Source: Desulfobacterium sp. (lineage in GTDB: Bacteria; Desulfobacterota; Desulfobacteria; Desulfobacterales; Desulfobacteraceae). From it: a stretch of DNA of 64,000 bases. The notes beneath the pieces were generated by a model, which saw only the letters and a program-made list of their open reading frames with translations, made no database searches and was not told the DNA's origin. The stretch spans positions 18,886-82,885 of the forward strand of contig JAEINR010000020.1 of NCBI GenBank assembly GCA_016342325.1, written 5' to 3'. The position numbers were made by a program, and so were the translations under genes. How positions within the stretch are numbered: the stretch's first letter is position 1; each line of letters starts with the position of its first letter. Shown here piece after piece: positions 53,230 to 63,923 of the stretch.

Positions 53230-54012
53230 ATGGACTACGATGCAATTATTTTTGAGAAAACAAACGCCACCGCCCTTATCAAGCTCAACCGACCAAGGGT
53301 CCTCAATGCCATGAACCAACAGCTCTGGCTGGACATGCTCCATGCCCTGGAGGAGATACGAAAAGATCCCGGGATCAAAGTACTGATCATCACGGGAGAA
53401 GGAAGGGCCTTTTCCACCGGCGCAGACCTCAAAGATTCCCGTAACCGAACCATTGACGATTATCGGCGCTACCTTGAATCCCTCCAGGAGGCCACAAGAA
53501 CCCTCCTGAAATTTGACAAGCCCACCATCGCGGCCATCAATGGATACGCCCTGGGGTCGGGCTATGAACTGGCCCTGGCCTGCGATATCCGCATCGCCGC
53601 CATGGACGCCCTCATCGGCTCCCCCGAGGCCCGGGTAACCTCCTCGGTCACCGGCGGGGCATTCCGGCTGATCCAGGACCTTGTGGGCCCGGGCAAGGCC
53701 AGCGAACTTCTCTTTACCGCAGAAAACATCACCGGTGAAGAGGCGGCCCGGATCGGGCTTGTCAACCATGCGGTCCCCTTGGACACCCTCATGGACCAAA
53801 CCCTGGCCATGGCCGAAGCCATTGCCAAGAACTCCTCCTTCTCCATGGCCCGGATCAAGAACGGACTGAGCATGGCCCGGGGGGAGGCCAGCCTGGAAGC
53901 GTTGATGGCCTACGAGGTCGAAGCCTGCCTGGCCTGCGTTTCAACCAAGGAGAGGGAACAGTCCCTGGACAGCTTTGACAGCCGGCAACGATCAACCAAG
54001 GAGGATGACTAA
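53230..54012 (+). CDS. Enoyl-CoA hydratase/isomerase family protein
   Basis: A crotonase-fold protein of 260 residues that probably hydrates or isomerises an enoyl-CoA. The oxyanion-hole segment GRAFSTGADLKDS (about 60) and the second region NGYALGSGYELALACDIR (about 97-114) are clear. The catalytic-Glu region reads IGSPEARVT, which keeps a Glu. ATG 53230 has AAAGGTGG upstream. The stop overlaps the start of the acyl-CoA synthetase (TAATG), so the two form an operon, probably for breakdown of a fatty, aromatic or branched acid. The exact substrate is unknown. Confidence 0.88.
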   Translation: MDYDAIIFEKTNATALIKLNRPRVLNAMNQQLWLDMLHALEEIRKDPGIKVLIITGEGRAFSTGADLKDSRNRTIDDYRRYLESLQEATRTLLKFDKPTIAAINGYALGSGYELALACDIRIAAMDALIGSPEARVTSSVTGGAFRLIQDLVGPGKASELLFTAENITGEEAARIGLVNHAVPLDTLMDQTLAMAEAIAKNSSFSMARIKNGLSMARGEASLEALMAYEVEACLACVSTKEREQSLDSFDSRQRSTKEDD

Positions 54013-56144
54013 TGCTTGACAAGATTTTGAATGCACGATCCGTTGCCATCATCGGGGCGTCAAAGAACCCCACCAAACGCGGTTTCCAGGCCATCAAGGT
54101 CCTCCAGGAAGAAAAATATGAGGGAGAGATCTTCCCGGTCAATCCCAGGGAAGAGACCATCCTCGGCCTACCCTGTTACAACAGTGTGACCGACATCGAC
54201 CAGGAAGTGGACCTGGCCCTGATCACCACCCCGGCCCGGACCATCCCCCCACTCTTAGAAGAATGCGGAAGGAAAAAAATCGCCGGCGCAGTGATTGTGG
54301 CAGGGGGGTTCAGGGAGCTTGGCACGGAGGGAAAACGCCTCGAAGCCCTGGTGGTTGAAACCGCCAAGCGATCGGGGGTAAGGCTCATCGGCCCCAACAC
54401 CTCGGGCATGATCAACATGAAAACCAACATGAACCTCGTGGGCATCAAAAACGCCCCCCGGGGCGGCATCGCGCTGATCTGCCAGAGCGGTAACATGGCG
54501 CTGACCCTGATCACCGAAGCCATGATCCGAAAACACGAAGGTTTTACCTATTATATAGGGGTGGGCAACGAGTCCGACATCAAGTTCCACGAATACCTGG
54601 AGTTCTTTCGAAACGATCCCGATACAAAGGTTATTCTCATGTATGTGGAGGGGATGAGCCAGGGCAGAGAATTTCTCCAACAGGCCTATAACACCACCAA
54701 GGAAAAACCCATCGTCCTACTGAAGAGCGGTCGTTCAGCCAGCGGGAAACGGTCGGCCGGCTCCCACACCGGCTCCCTTGCCGGCATCAGTGAAGTGGCC
54801 AAGGCGGCCTACGCCAGAGCAGGCATCACGGTGATCGAAAATTCCGACGAGCTTTTCCCCGTGGCCCAAACCCTCTCAAGCCTGCCGACCATTAAAAACA
54901 AAAAGGTGGCGATCCTGGCCGACGGCGGTGGCCATGCCACCATCGGTGCCGACCTGTTGTCCGACTACGGCATCACCCTTCCCGAATTGAACGAAAAAAC
55001 CCAAGAAAAACTGAGGGCCATCCTGCCTTCGGCCGCATCCGTGGTCAATCCCGTGGATGTTGCCGGGGGGACCGACTCCAACCCCGCCATATTTGCCGAT
55101 TGCGCCGAAATCATTCTCAAGGATCACAACGTGGGCGGTCTCCTCATTGTCGGCCTGTTCGGTGGCTACGGCATCCGGTTCACCGAGAGCCTTGCCATTC
55201 CCGAGGAAGATGCGGCCCATCGGCTGGGTAAGATGGTTCAGAAAAAGAACAAACCCATTGTGGTTCACAGCCTTTACAGCTCCTACAATTCCCACCCCAT
55301 CGAGCTCTTGCGCCATTACAACATTCCTGTCCACGACTCCCTGGACATCACCTGCAAATGCATCGCCTCCCTGTGCCAGTACGGCGATTATTTAAACTCC
55401 TACCAGGCCAAGACCAACTTTGTCTTCAACTGGGCCGCCAAGGCAAAAAAACGGGGACAGAGCATCATTCTGCAGGCAAAAGCCGAGGGACGAAAGGTTC
55501 TGCTTGAACATGAGGCCAAAATACTGCTAAAGATGCATGGGGTACCCACCTCCCTGGACAAGGTGGCCACCACAGAGGTGATGGCCCTGGAGATGGCAAG
55601 GGAGATTGACGGGCCGGTGGTCCTGAAGATCGTCTCACCGGACATCCTCCACAAGAGCGATGCCGGGGGGGTCAAGGTAAACCTGAAATCCGAGGACCAG
55701 GTCAGGAGCGCCTACGCCGAGATCCTCCTCAATGCAAAAAACTATAAACCCGAGGCCGACATCCGGGGTGTCCTGGTCAGTTCCATGGCCAACGGCGGCC
55801 TTGAAGTGATCGTGGGCACCAAAATCGACGACCAGTTCGGACCGGTGATCATGTACGGACTGGGTGGCATCATGGTGGAGATCATGAAGGACGTAACCTT
55901 CTGGGTGTTGCCCATCTCCCCCACATCCGCCAAAAAGATGCTCCAAGAGACCCGGTCTTCGGTGATCCTGGACGGAGTGAGGGGACAGAAGAGCTATGAT
56001 AAAAAGGCTTTAAAACGGCTGTTGGTGCTCTGCTCCGAGCTCATCGAGTCCTACCCTGAAATCCAAGAGATGGATCTGAATCCGGTGATCCTTCACCACG
56101 AAGGGCTGGACATTGTCGATGCCAGAATTATTTTAAAGGATTAA
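54012..56144 (+). CDS. ADP-forming acyl-CoA synthetase (acetate--CoA ligase family)
   Basis: A 710-residue fusion of the alpha and beta parts found as separate subunits in archaeal ACD. The order is: a CoA-binding domain (SVAIIGASKNPTKRGFQAI, about 10-28), succinyl-CoA-synthetase-like domains (SGNMALTL near 160; HTGSLAG near 254), and an ATP-grasp domain (from EHEAKILLKMHGVPTS, about 500) with the conserved HKSDAGGV. It makes acyl-CoA from the acid with ATP, or ATP from acyl-CoA, and interconverts ADP and phosphate rather than AMP. It is coupled to the enoyl-CoA hydratase gene. The acyl group cannot be told from sequence. Confidence 0.9.
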   Translation: MLDKILNARSVAIIGASKNPTKRGFQAIKVLQEEKYEGEIFPVNPREETILGLPCYNSVTDIDQEVDLALITTPARTIPPLLEECGRKKIAGAVIVAGGFRELGTEGKRLEALVVETAKRSGVRLIGPNTSGMINMKTNMNLVGIKNAPRGGIALICQSGNMALTLITEAMIRKHEGFTYYIGVGNESDIKFHEYLEFFRNDPDTKVILMYVEGMSQGREFLQQAYNTTKEKPIVLLKSGRSASGKRSAGSHTGSLAGISEVAKAAYARAGITVIENSDELFPVAQTLSSLPTIKNKKVAILADGGGHATIGADLLSDYGITLPELNEKTQEKLRAILPSAASVVNPVDVAGGTDSNPAIFADCAEIILKDHNVGGLLIVGLFGGYGIRFTESLAIPEEDAAHRLGKMVQKKNKPIVVHSLYSSYNSHPIELLRHYNIPVHDSLDITCKCIASLCQYGDYLNSYQAKTNFVFNWAAKAKKRGQSIILQAKAEGRKVLLEHEAKILLKMHGVPTSLDKVATTEVMALEMAREIDGPVVLKIVSPDILHKSDAGGVKVNLKSEDQVRSAYAEILLNAKNYKPEADIRGVLVSSMANGGLEVIVGTKIDDQFGPVIMYGLGGIMVEIMKDVTFWVLPISPTSAKKMLQETRSSVILDGVRGQKSYDKKALKRLLVLCSELIESYPEIQEMDLNPVILHHEGLDIVDARIILKD

Positions 56145-56248
56145 CCCGTTTATGGCTCCTCGCATTTGAATTGAGCCTGTTGCGAATAAAAACAAGTTGC
56201 AATTCGAGTGCAGAGACCGACAGAAAACCATTTAGAAATAACCCTTAA

Positions 56249-57352
<1,104 letters not shown>

Positions 57353-57371
57353 AAATAGATCCTTATAAAAT

Positions 57372-57413
57372 AAAAAGGGGCGTTAATCTGAATTCAGATT
57401 AACGCCCCTTTTT
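57372..57413. terminator. Bidirectional 21-bp perfect palindrome between leuB and tRNA-Asp
   Basis: AAAAAGGGGCGTTAATCTGAA is followed at once by its exact reverse complement. The A-run and T-run flanks let it end leuB on the plus strand and the tRNA-Asp transcript on the minus strand. Confidence 0.93.
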
Positions 57414-57416
57414 AAA

Positions 57417-57494
57417 TGGCGGGAGCGACCGGACTCGAACCGGCGACCTCCTGCGTGACAGGCAGGCGTTCTAACCAAACTGAACTACGCCCCC
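57417..57494 (-). tRNA. tRNA-Asp(GTC), copy 1
   Basis: The minus strand folds as a cloverleaf with acceptor GGGGGCG/CGCTCCC (one G-T pair), anticodon stem CCTGC/GCAGG, loop CTGTCAC giving anticodon GTC, T-arm GGTTCGAGTCC, discriminator G and encoded CCA. It is identical to copy 2 at 57675-57752. Confidence 0.96.
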
Positions 57495-57539
57495 GCAATT
57501 TGACCTTGATGAGAATTACTCCCTTCAAGAATGGAATAC

Positions 57540-57568
57540 TATCTACCAGGAACCATGGCGGGTGTCAA
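57540..57568 (-). promoter_or_regulatory. Promoter of tRNA-Asp copy 1
   Basis: On the minus strand TTGACA (57568-57563), a 17-bp spacer and TAGATA (57545-57540). Copy 1 thus has its own promoter and is not only read from the upstream tRNA-Val/Asp unit. Confidence 0.75.
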
Positions 57569-57629
57569 GTAGAAAAGTGAGGCAATACGATTATTGCCAT
57601 GTTTTTTCAAAAAAGATACACCCCACAAA

Positions 57630-57672
57630 TAAGAAGGGCCTTTAATCTGTATCAGATTAAAGGCCCTTCTTA
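57630..57672. terminator. Bidirectional 20-bp hairpin after tRNA-Asp copy 2
   Basis: TAAGAAGGGCCTTTAATCTG pairs with its exact complement across a 3-nt loop. It shares the inner TTAATCTG/CAGATTAA core with the palindrome at 57372-57413. The outer stem differs on both sides in a compensated way. Confidence 0.9.
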
Positions 57673-57674
57673 AA

Positions 57675-57752
57675 TGGCGGGAGCGACCGGACTCGAACCG
57701 GCGACCTCCTGCGTGACAGGCAGGCGTTCTAACCAAACTGAACTACGCCCCC
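57675..57752 (-). tRNA. tRNA-Asp(GTC), copy 2
   Basis: Same sequence as copy 1, including anticodon GTC and encoded CCA. It lies 20 nt after tRNA-Val and is probably co-transcribed with it from the promoter at 57865-57893. Confidence 0.96.
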
Positions 57753-57772
57753 GCAATTTTGCGTTTTCGAGG

Positions 57773-57848
57773 TGGTGGGCGAAACAGGGCTCGAACCTGT
57801 GACTTCAACCTTGTAAGGGTTGCACTCTACCAACTGAGTTATTCGCCC
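57773..57848 (-). tRNA. tRNA-Val(TAC)
   Basis: Cloverleaf on the minus strand: acceptor GGGCGAA/TTCGCCC, D-arm ACTCAGTTGGTAGAGT, anticodon stem CAACC/GGTTG with loop CTTACAA (anticodon TAC), T-arm AGGTTCGAGCCCT, discriminator A and encoded CCA. Confidence 0.96.
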
Positions 57849-57864
57849 CCCGAAAACGAGACAA

Positions 57865-57893
57865 TATCTATCAACATCCTGGAAGAGTGTCAA
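57865..57893 (-). promoter_or_regulatory. Promoter of the tRNA-Val/tRNA-Asp unit
   Basis: On the minus strand TTGACA (57893-57888), a 17-bp spacer and TAGATA (57870-57865). The hexamers and spacing are the same as in the tRNA-Asp copy 1 promoter. Confidence 0.75.
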
Positions 57894-57907
57894 GCATAAA
57901 AAACACT

Positions 57908-60274
57908 TTACTCACTTTTTTTTTCAACCAGGGCAATTTCAAGAACCTCTGCCATCTCCTCCACCAGGCAGATCTCCATTCGCTTCAGGATGGAAGCCGG
58001 GATATCCCGGATGTCCTTCTCGTTCTCCCTGGAGATGATCACCCGGGTGATGCCGCAGGCATGGGCTGCAATGAGCTTCTCCTTGAGCCCCCCCACGGGG
58101 AGCACGCGCCCCCTAAGGGTAATCTCTCCGGTCATGGCGGTCTTCCTGTGCACTGGGCGGCCGGTGAGGGCCGAAACAACAGCCGTGCACATGGAGATAC
58201 CGGCTGAGGGACCATCCTTTGGAATGGCACCCTCTGGCACATGGATATGGATATCAAGGTCCTTGTAGAAGTCCTCCCGGATATCGAGCTCCCGACTCCT
58301 GGAACGGACATAGCTCACAGCGGCCGAGGCAGACTCCTTCATCACCTCCCCGAGCTTTCCTGTGACCGACACGTTTCCCTTGCCCGGCATGGTCACCGTC
58401 TCGATGGTGAGCAACTCTCCGCCGGCCTGGGTCCAGGCAAGCCCGTTCACGATGCCGACCAGGTCCTTCACCTCCAGCATGGAGTCACGGAAACGGGGAG
58501 GGCCCAGATGCTTATGGATGGAGCGAACAGAGAGGGTGTGAAGCTTTCGTTCCCCTGTCTGAACAATGGCCTTGGCGATCTTTCGGCACACAGAAGAGAT
58601 TTCCCGCTCCAGATTCCGGACCCCGGCTTCCCGGGTGTAGTGCCGAACGATGGTGAGAACGGCCGGTTTTGAAAACAGCGCATCGGTAAGAGATAGCCCG
58701 TTCTGTTCCAATTGCTTGGGCACAAGAAACCCATGGGCGATCTGCTCCTTCTCATACTCGGTATACCCAGGGATCTGAATGATCTCCATCCTGTCCCGGA
58801 GGGGGGCAGGAATATCGTGGAGGGTATTGGCCGTGGTGACAAAAAGGATGTCGGAAAGGTCATAGTCCACATCAAGGTAGTGGTCATTAAAGGTCTGGTT
58901 CTGCTCCGGATCCAGCACTTCAAGAAGGGCGGATGACGGATCTCCCCTGAAGTCGGTGCTCATCTTGTCCACCTCGTCCAGGCAGAAGACAGGATTGCTG
59001 TACCCCGTCTTTTTCAGGGTCTGGATGATCTTTCCGGGCATGGCACCGATATAGGTTCTACGGTGCCCCCGAATCTCGGCCTCGTCCCGAACCCCTCCCA
59101 GTGATATCCTGGCAAACCCCCTGCCCGTGGCCCTGGCAACAGACCGTGCAAGGGAGGTCTTTCCCACACCGGGCGGCCCCACCAGACAGAGGATGGGCCC
59201 CCGAATCTTCTTGACCAGCACCTGAACCGCCAGATACTCAAGGATCCGCTCCTTGGGCTTTTCAAGGCCGTAATGATCCGTGTCAAGGATGACCTGGGCA
59301 TCGACAAGATCCATCTTCACCCGGCTCTTTCTATACCAGGGAAGGGAGATAAGCCACTCGATGTAGTTTCTCACCACCGTGGCTTCAGAGGACATGGGCG
59401 CCATCATCACAAGCTTGTCAAACTCCCGGCGAACCGCTCCGGCCGCCTCCTTGGGCATTCGCTTGCGCTTGATCTTGTTTTCAAGATCCTGGAACTCATT
59501 GGCCGGTTCCCCGTCTTCACCCATCTCATGCTTGATGGCGGCCATCTGTTCGTTAAGGTAATGCTTTTTCTGGAGCTTCTCCATCTGCTCCTTTACCCGG
59601 CCCTTGATCTTCTGGGACATGGCAAAGACCTCGGTCTCCTCCCGGATCAACTTCAACAACAGAAACAGCCGCTCCTCGATCACAACGCAATCAAGGAGCT
59701 GCTTTTTATCACTGATTTTAAAGGGCATCTGGGAGGCCATGGTATCGGCAAGCCTGGACGGATCGTTCACAATTCCGCCCAGGGTCTGGAGAAGTCCCTT
59801 TGAAACAGTCCCCGAAAGCGTTGCATAGCTTTCAAAGGCTTCAATCACCGTCCTGACGGCGGCCTCGGCCTGGACACCCTCCAGGGGCGTTTCAGGCGTT
59901 GTGACAAACTCCGCCGTCACAAAATCTTCCACCTCCCTGAGCCGTGTGATCCTGCCCCGACACTCACCCTCCACCAACACCTTGACCGTGCCGTCAGGTA
60001 GGCGCAACAGCTGGGTGATCCGCCCCTGGGTTCCCATCTGGCAGATATCGGTCATGGCGGGCTTAATAATCTCCGGGTCGTTCTGGGTGGCAAGGAAGAT
60101 CTTCTTATCCTTTGCCATTGCATTTGACAGGGCCTTGATGGATCTGCTTCTCCCCACAAACACGGGTGTAATCATGTGGGGAAAAAGAACGATATCCCTC
60201 AGGGGAACCAAGGGAAGCTCTCTTTTTTCAGAATCAGATCCATCGGGATTGAAGAGTTTTGAAATACTGATCAT
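57908..60274 (-). CDS. lon: ATP-dependent protease La (Lon)
   Basis: Lon is a hexameric cytoplasmic AAA+ protease that degrades misfolded and regulatory proteins. The 788-residue protein has the N-terminal substrate domain (LPLVPLRDIVLFPHMITPVFVGR in parts), Walker A GPPGVGKTSLARS (about 360), Walker B VFCLDEVDKM, and the C-terminal serine-lysine protease with Ser in PKDGPSAGI and Lys in KTAMTGEI. It lies just downstream of clpX, in the order tig-clpP-clpX-lon. Confidence 0.97.
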   Translation of the reverse strand: MISISKLFNPDGSDSEKRELPLVPLRDIVLFPHMITPVFVGRSRSIKALSNAMAKDKKIFLATQNDPEIIKPAMTDICQMGTQGRITQLLRLPDGTVKVLVEGECRGRITRLREVEDFVTAEFVTTPETPLEGVQAEAAVRTVIEAFESYATLSGTVSKGLLQTLGGIVNDPSRLADTMASQMPFKISDKKQLLDCVVIEERLFLLLKLIREETEVFAMSQKIKGRVKEQMEKLQKKHYLNEQMAAIKHEMGEDGEPANEFQDLENKIKRKRMPKEAAGAVRREFDKLVMMAPMSSEATVVRNYIEWLISLPWYRKSRVKMDLVDAQVILDTDHYGLEKPKERILEYLAVQVLVKKIRGPILCLVGPPGVGKTSLARSVARATGRGFARISLGGVRDEAEIRGHRRTYIGAMPGKIIQTLKKTGYSNPVFCLDEVDKMSTDFRGDPSSALLEVLDPEQNQTFNDHYLDVDYDLSDILFVTTANTLHDIPAPLRDRMEIIQIPGYTEYEKEQIAHGFLVPKQLEQNGLSLTDALFSKPAVLTIVRHYTREAGVRNLEREISSVCRKIAKAIVQTGERKLHTLSVRSIHKHLGPPRFRDSMLEVKDLVGIVNGLAWTQAGGELLTIETVTMPGKGNVSVTGKLGEVMKESASAAVSYVRSRSRELDIREDFYKDLDIHIHVPEGAIPKDGPSAGISMCTAVVSALTGRPVHRKTAMTGEITLRGRVLPVGGLKEKLIAAHACGITRVIISRENEKDIRDIPASILKRMEICLVEEMAEVLEIALVEKKSE

Positions 60275-60298
60275 CGGGTCATCATTTCTCTGGTTGGA

Positions 60299-61555
60299 TT
60301 ATGCCTGCTTCTTTGTCTGCTCAAACAGGAGGATGGGTTCTTCGTTCTTCAGAACCACCTCGTCCCCCACGATACACTCCCGGACATTTTCCGCAGAAGG
60401 AAGTTCATACATGATATCCAGCATGGTCTCCTCCATAATGGCCCGAAGCCCCCTGGCACCGGACTTGCGGGTAACCGCCTCCTTTGCCATGGCGGCCAGG
60501 GCCTCCTCGGTAAAGGTGAGCTTGACATCCTCAAACCCGAACAGTCGCTGGTACTGCTTGACCAGGGCGTTTTTCGGCTCCGTAAGAATCTTGATCAAGG
60601 AGGACTCGTTGAGCTCGGACAGGGAGGTGACCACAGGCAGTCGACCGAGGAACTCAGGGATCAGGCCGAACTTGATGAGATCCTCCGGCTTGAGCTTCTC
60701 CAGAAGCTCACCCACATTTTTCTCTTTCTTACTTGCGACCTCGGCACCAAATCCCATGGACTTGTTGCTGGTGCGTCGCTCGATCACCTTTTCAAGACCT
60801 GTAAAGGTGCCGCCGCAGATAAAAAGAATGTTGGAGGTATCCACCTTGACAAAATCCTGCTGGGGATGCTTCCTCCCACCCTTGGGCGGAATACTTGCCG
60901 TGGTTCCCTCGATAATCTTCAACAGGGCCTGCTGAACGCCTTCACCCGAGACATCCCGGGTGATGGACGGATTATCCCCCCGCTGGGAGATCTTGTCCAC
61001 CTCATCGATGTAGATGATTCCCCGCTGGGCCTTTTCAATATCATAGTCGGCATTCTGAACCAAAGAGAGAATGATATTCTCCACATCCTCCCCGACATAT
61101 CCTGCCTCGGTGAGGGTGGTCGCGTCGGCCAGGGCAAACGGAACATCCAGGAATCTGGCCAGGGTCTGTGCAAGCAGCGTCTTTCCGCAGCCCGTGGGGC
61201 CAATGAGCAGGACGTTGCTCTTCTGGATCTCCACGTCATCGTCGGTTTTCACCTCTGCATCCAGACGCTTGTAATGGTTATAAACAGCCACGGACAGAAC
61301 TTTTTTAGCCCTGTCCTGTTCGATCACATAGGTATCAAGGACATCCTTGATCTCCTTTGGAATGAGCTTTCGTTCACTCTTTTGGACCGGCTCAAGGCTC
61401 TCTTTCTCTTCATCTTCGATGATTTCATCGCAGAGCCGCACACACTCGTTGCAGATATAAACGCTGGGCCCTGCAATGAGCTTCTTGACCTCTTTCTGGT
61501 TCTTACCGCAAAATGAGCAGAAGAACTGATCACTCTCATCATCTTTCCTGGTCAT
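60299..61555 (-). CDS. clpX: ATP-dependent Clp protease ATP-binding subunit ClpX
   Basis: ClpX unfolds tagged proteins and feeds them to ClpP. The 418-residue protein begins [20 protein letters not shown] with the zinc-binding domain (C-x2-C, then CNECVRLC). Walker A is [13 protein letters not shown] (about 118), Walker [11 protein letters not shown], and the IGF-like ClpP loop reads GFGAEV. AAGGAG lies upstream of ATG 61555. A longer upstream reading overlaps clpP and is rejected. The stop of clpP lies 2 bp upstream. Confidence 0.97.
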   Translation of the reverse strand: MTRKDDESDQFFCSFCGKNQKEVKKLIAGPSVYICNECVRLCDEIIEDEEKESLEPVQKSERKLIPKEIKDVLDTYVIEQDRAKKVLSVAVYNHYKRLDAEVKTDDDVEIQKSNVLLIGPTGCGKTLLAQTLARFLDVPFALADATTLTEAGYVGEDVENIILSLVQNADYDIEKAQRGIIYIDEVDKISQRGDNPSITRDVSGEGVQQALLKIIEGTTASIPPKGGRKHPQQDFVKVDTSNILFICGGTFTGLEKVIERRTSNKSMGFGAEVASKKEKNVGELLEKLKPEDLIKFGLIPEFLGRLPVVTSLSELNESSLIKILTEPKNALVKQYQRLFGFEDVKLTFTEEALAAMAKEAVTRKSGARGLRAIMEETMLDIMYELPSAENVRECIVGDEVVLKNEEPILLFEQTKKQA

Positions 61556-61556
61556 A

Positions 61557-62174
61557 CTACTTCTCCTTTGTGACCTCTGCCTTTTCCAACTCTTCCCTGT
61601 TGGTAACGACGTGGTCAACAAGACCATACTCCATTGCCTGGGCACCCGACATGAAGAAGTCTCTATCCGTGTCCTCGGAAATCTTGGCAAGATCCTGACC
61701 CGTGTGATGGGCCATAATCTCGTTCAAAGACTCCTTCATGCGCAATATCTCGTTGGCCTGGATCTGGATGTCCGAAGCCATCCCCTGGGAACCGCCCGAG
61801 GGTTGGTGAATCATTATCCTGGAGTTGGGAAGAGAATATCGCTTCCCTTCTTTTCCAGCGGCAAGGAGCAGTGCACCCATGCTTGCGGCCTGGCCAATGC
61901 AAACGGTGGCCACATCGGGCTTAATATACTGCATGGTATCGTAAACCGCCATTCCGGCGGTAACAACACCGCCCGGGGAGTTGATGTAAAAGTTGATGTC
62001 CTTTTCAGGATCCTCGGACTCGAGGAACAGCAACTGAGCCACGATGAGGTTGGCAACTTCATCATCCATGGCAGACCCCAGAAATATAATTCTATCCTTT
62101 AATAGTCGTGAATAGATGTCATAGGCACGTTCGCCTCTGTTACTCTGTTCAACGACCATGGGAATTAAGGGCAC
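61557..62174 (-). CDS. clpP: ATP-dependent Clp protease proteolytic subunit ClpP
   Basis: ClpP is the serine-protease barrel of ClpXP. The 205-residue protein has the nucleophile Ser in [14 protein letters not shown] (about 98), His in [11 protein letters not shown] (about 123) and the catalytic Asp further on in [12 protein letters not shown]. It starts with GTG at 62174 and reads [20 protein letters not shown], as usual for ClpP1. Confidence 0.97.
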   Translation of the reverse strand: MPLIPMVVEQSNRGERAYDIYSRLLKDRIIFLGSAMDDEVANLIVAQLLFLESEDPEKDINFYINSPGGVVTAGMAVYDTMQYIKPDVATVCIGQAASMGALLLAAGKEGKRYSLPNSRIMIHQPSGGSQGMASDIQIQANEILRMKESLNEIMAHHTGQDLAKISEDTDRDFFMSGAQAMEYGLVDHVVTNREELEKAEVTKEK

Positions 62175-62224
62175 AATTCTCTCCTTTAATTATTCTATTT
62201 TCTATATCTTAACCGGGACAGATC

Positions 62225-63574
62225 CTATTCGTCTGCCTTTTCCTGACCAGCTTCCTCTTTAACCTCATCGGCCTCAGGCTCGGGAGCAACCTCGGTGACA
62301 ACGCCTTGTTCTATTATAAGACGGACAGCCTTTTTTTCAAGCTGGGTGTGCTTATAGTAGTCGAACTGCCGTTCATTCATCTTAAAAAGATTCTTGACGG
62401 CATCCACAGAGGCATTCATTCCGACAGCCATCTCCTCAAAGCTTGTTTCCAGCTCCTCGTCGGTAAGCTCAAGCTTCTCCTGCTCAATGATCTTGCCAAG
62501 GAGAACATGACGGCGGGCCTGCTTTTCGGCCACATCACGGTATTGTGTCTTCAGAAAATCCTTTCCCAAGCCCACATCTTCAAGGTTGATGTTATTCTGG
62601 GCATAGGCCTGCTCCGCTTCAGTGATGATCCCTTCAAGCTCCATCTCCACCATTGCGTCCGGAACCTCAAACTCGTTTTTCTCAAGAAGCGCGGTAAAGA
62701 CCTGCTCGCTCATCTCATGCTGGATCCTCTGGGCGTACCCCTTCTTAAGGTTGTCGAGAATCGCGGCCTTCAAAGCGTCGAGGTTTTCGTACTGGCCCAG
62801 GTTTTCAACCAGGGCATCATCCAACGGAGGAAGAACCTCTTCCTGGATCTCCTTGAGAAGAACCGTATAGGTGATGGCTTTGCCGGCAAGGGCTTTATCT
62901 TCATGCTCTTCAGGATAGACCACATCAATGTCCAGCTCTTTTTCGGGAATAACACCGGTCAACTTGGCAGAAAACTCCCCAGGCATGGTGTCGCCACCAA
63001 TGGCCATGACATAATTCTCGATTTTGGGGGTGCCGTCATAGGGCTTTCCATCGACAAATCCCTGGTAATCGATCCGCACAAAATCTTCTGCCACTACGGG
63101 ACGTTCCTCGGTGACAGGCTTCTTGGTTGCCATGGTTTTCCGGATCATCTCGAGCTGGGCATTCACCTCATCATCCGAGGCCTCATACATGGTCTGCGTC
63201 AGCTCGACACCCTTGAAATTCACATCATCAAGCTCCGGCCGCACCTCAATGCCGATATCAAAGCAGTAGGCCTCTTCAGGGTTGAGCTCAGGCGGATCCA
63301 CCTGGGGGCCGCCAACGATATTGAACTTGTGCTCTTCCAGAGCTTCTGAAAACGCTTCCTGAATCAGGCGGGGAGCAAGATCTGCATGAACATCCTTGGA
63401 AAACCTGTTCTCCAACACCTTGCGGGGGGCTTTACCCTTTCTAAAGCCCTTGATGCTGGCCGTCTTTTTCAGGTCGTTGTAGGCCTTATTCAGTTCCTTT
63501 GCCACATCCTCTTTTGGAATCTCAACGTGGAGGACCTTTTTTACCGTGCTTTTCTCTTCAACTTTTAATTGCAT
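62225..63574 (-). CDS. tig: Trigger factor
   Basis: Trigger factor is the ribosome-bound chaperone and prolyl isomerase at the exit tunnel. The 449-residue protein has the ribosome-binding signature in SIKGFRKGKAPRKVLENRF (about 39-57), a PPIase domain around 150-240 (DFVRIDYQGFVDGKPYDG) and the long helical C-terminal chaperone domain. It ends in an acidic tail. ATG 63574 has GGAAGGGA upstream; a longer reading lacks this. It is first in the tig-clpP-clpX-lon series. Confidence 0.96.
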   Translation of the reverse strand: MQLKVEEKSTVKKVLHVEIPKEDVAKELNKAYNDLKKTASIKGFRKGKAPRKVLENRFSKDVHADLAPRLIQEAFSEALEEHKFNIVGGPQVDPPELNPEEAYCFDIGIEVRPELDDVNFKGVELTQTMYEASDDEVNAQLEMIRKTMATKKPVTEERPVVAEDFVRIDYQGFVDGKPYDGTPKIENYVMAIGGDTMPGEFSAKLTGVIPEKELDIDVVYPEEHEDKALAGKAITYTVLLKEIQEEVLPPLDDALVENLGQYENLDALKAAILDNLKKGYAQRIQHEMSEQVFTALLEKNEFEVPDAMVEMELEGIITEAEQAYAQNNINLEDVGLGKDFLKTQYRDVAEKQARRHVLLGKIIEQEKLELTDEELETSFEEMAVGMNASVDAVKNLFKMNERQFDYYKHTQLEKKAVRLIIEQGVVTEVAPEPEADEVKEEAGQEKADE

Positions 63575-63878
63575 TATTTCCCTTCCTGTACAAAAAAGGC
63601 TCTTGAAACCACAAGTCCCAGCGGGAGATGTCAACTCATCAAGCCGTCTTTAAAGTAGTGTGGTTGTTGTTACTATACATAATCATTCGAATAAATCGTT
63701 CACATGCGGAAAACCGTCAAATCGCATGCCCCAAACAAAATGTACTAAGTTAATCCTTATCGGTACAGGTGTCAAGAAAATTGCAAAAAAAGAATGCATT
63801 TCAATACTTTGTACCACCCCCAACCCTACCCCCCCCAAGAACATTGACATTTTTTTACCAACTTTTCTCTCGTTGGGC

Positions 63879-63907
63879 TTGCTTTTTACAAAAAACGGTG
63901 ATAGAAG
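63879..63907 (+). promoter_or_regulatory. Putative promoter of tRNA-Pro
   Basis: TTGCTT at 63879-63884, a 17-bp spacer and TAGAAG at 63902-63907, 17 nt before the tRNA. The rest of the 349-bp gap from tig (63575-63878) is AT-rich, with a TTGACA at about 63844 and a C-rich run near 63820-63837. It has no gene and must hold the tig promoter, which I could not fix. Confidence 0.45.
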
Positions 63908-63923
63908 TTTGTTCTGTATTTCT

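Noticed and set aside
61556..61690. Longer N-terminus for ClpX
   Set aside because: It would overlap clpP and add an Arg-rich shadow sequence. The standard ClpX start with its zinc finger is at 61555.
62306..63349. Plus-strand open frame of 347 codons
   Set aside because: It is antisense to trigger factor and shows no family signature.
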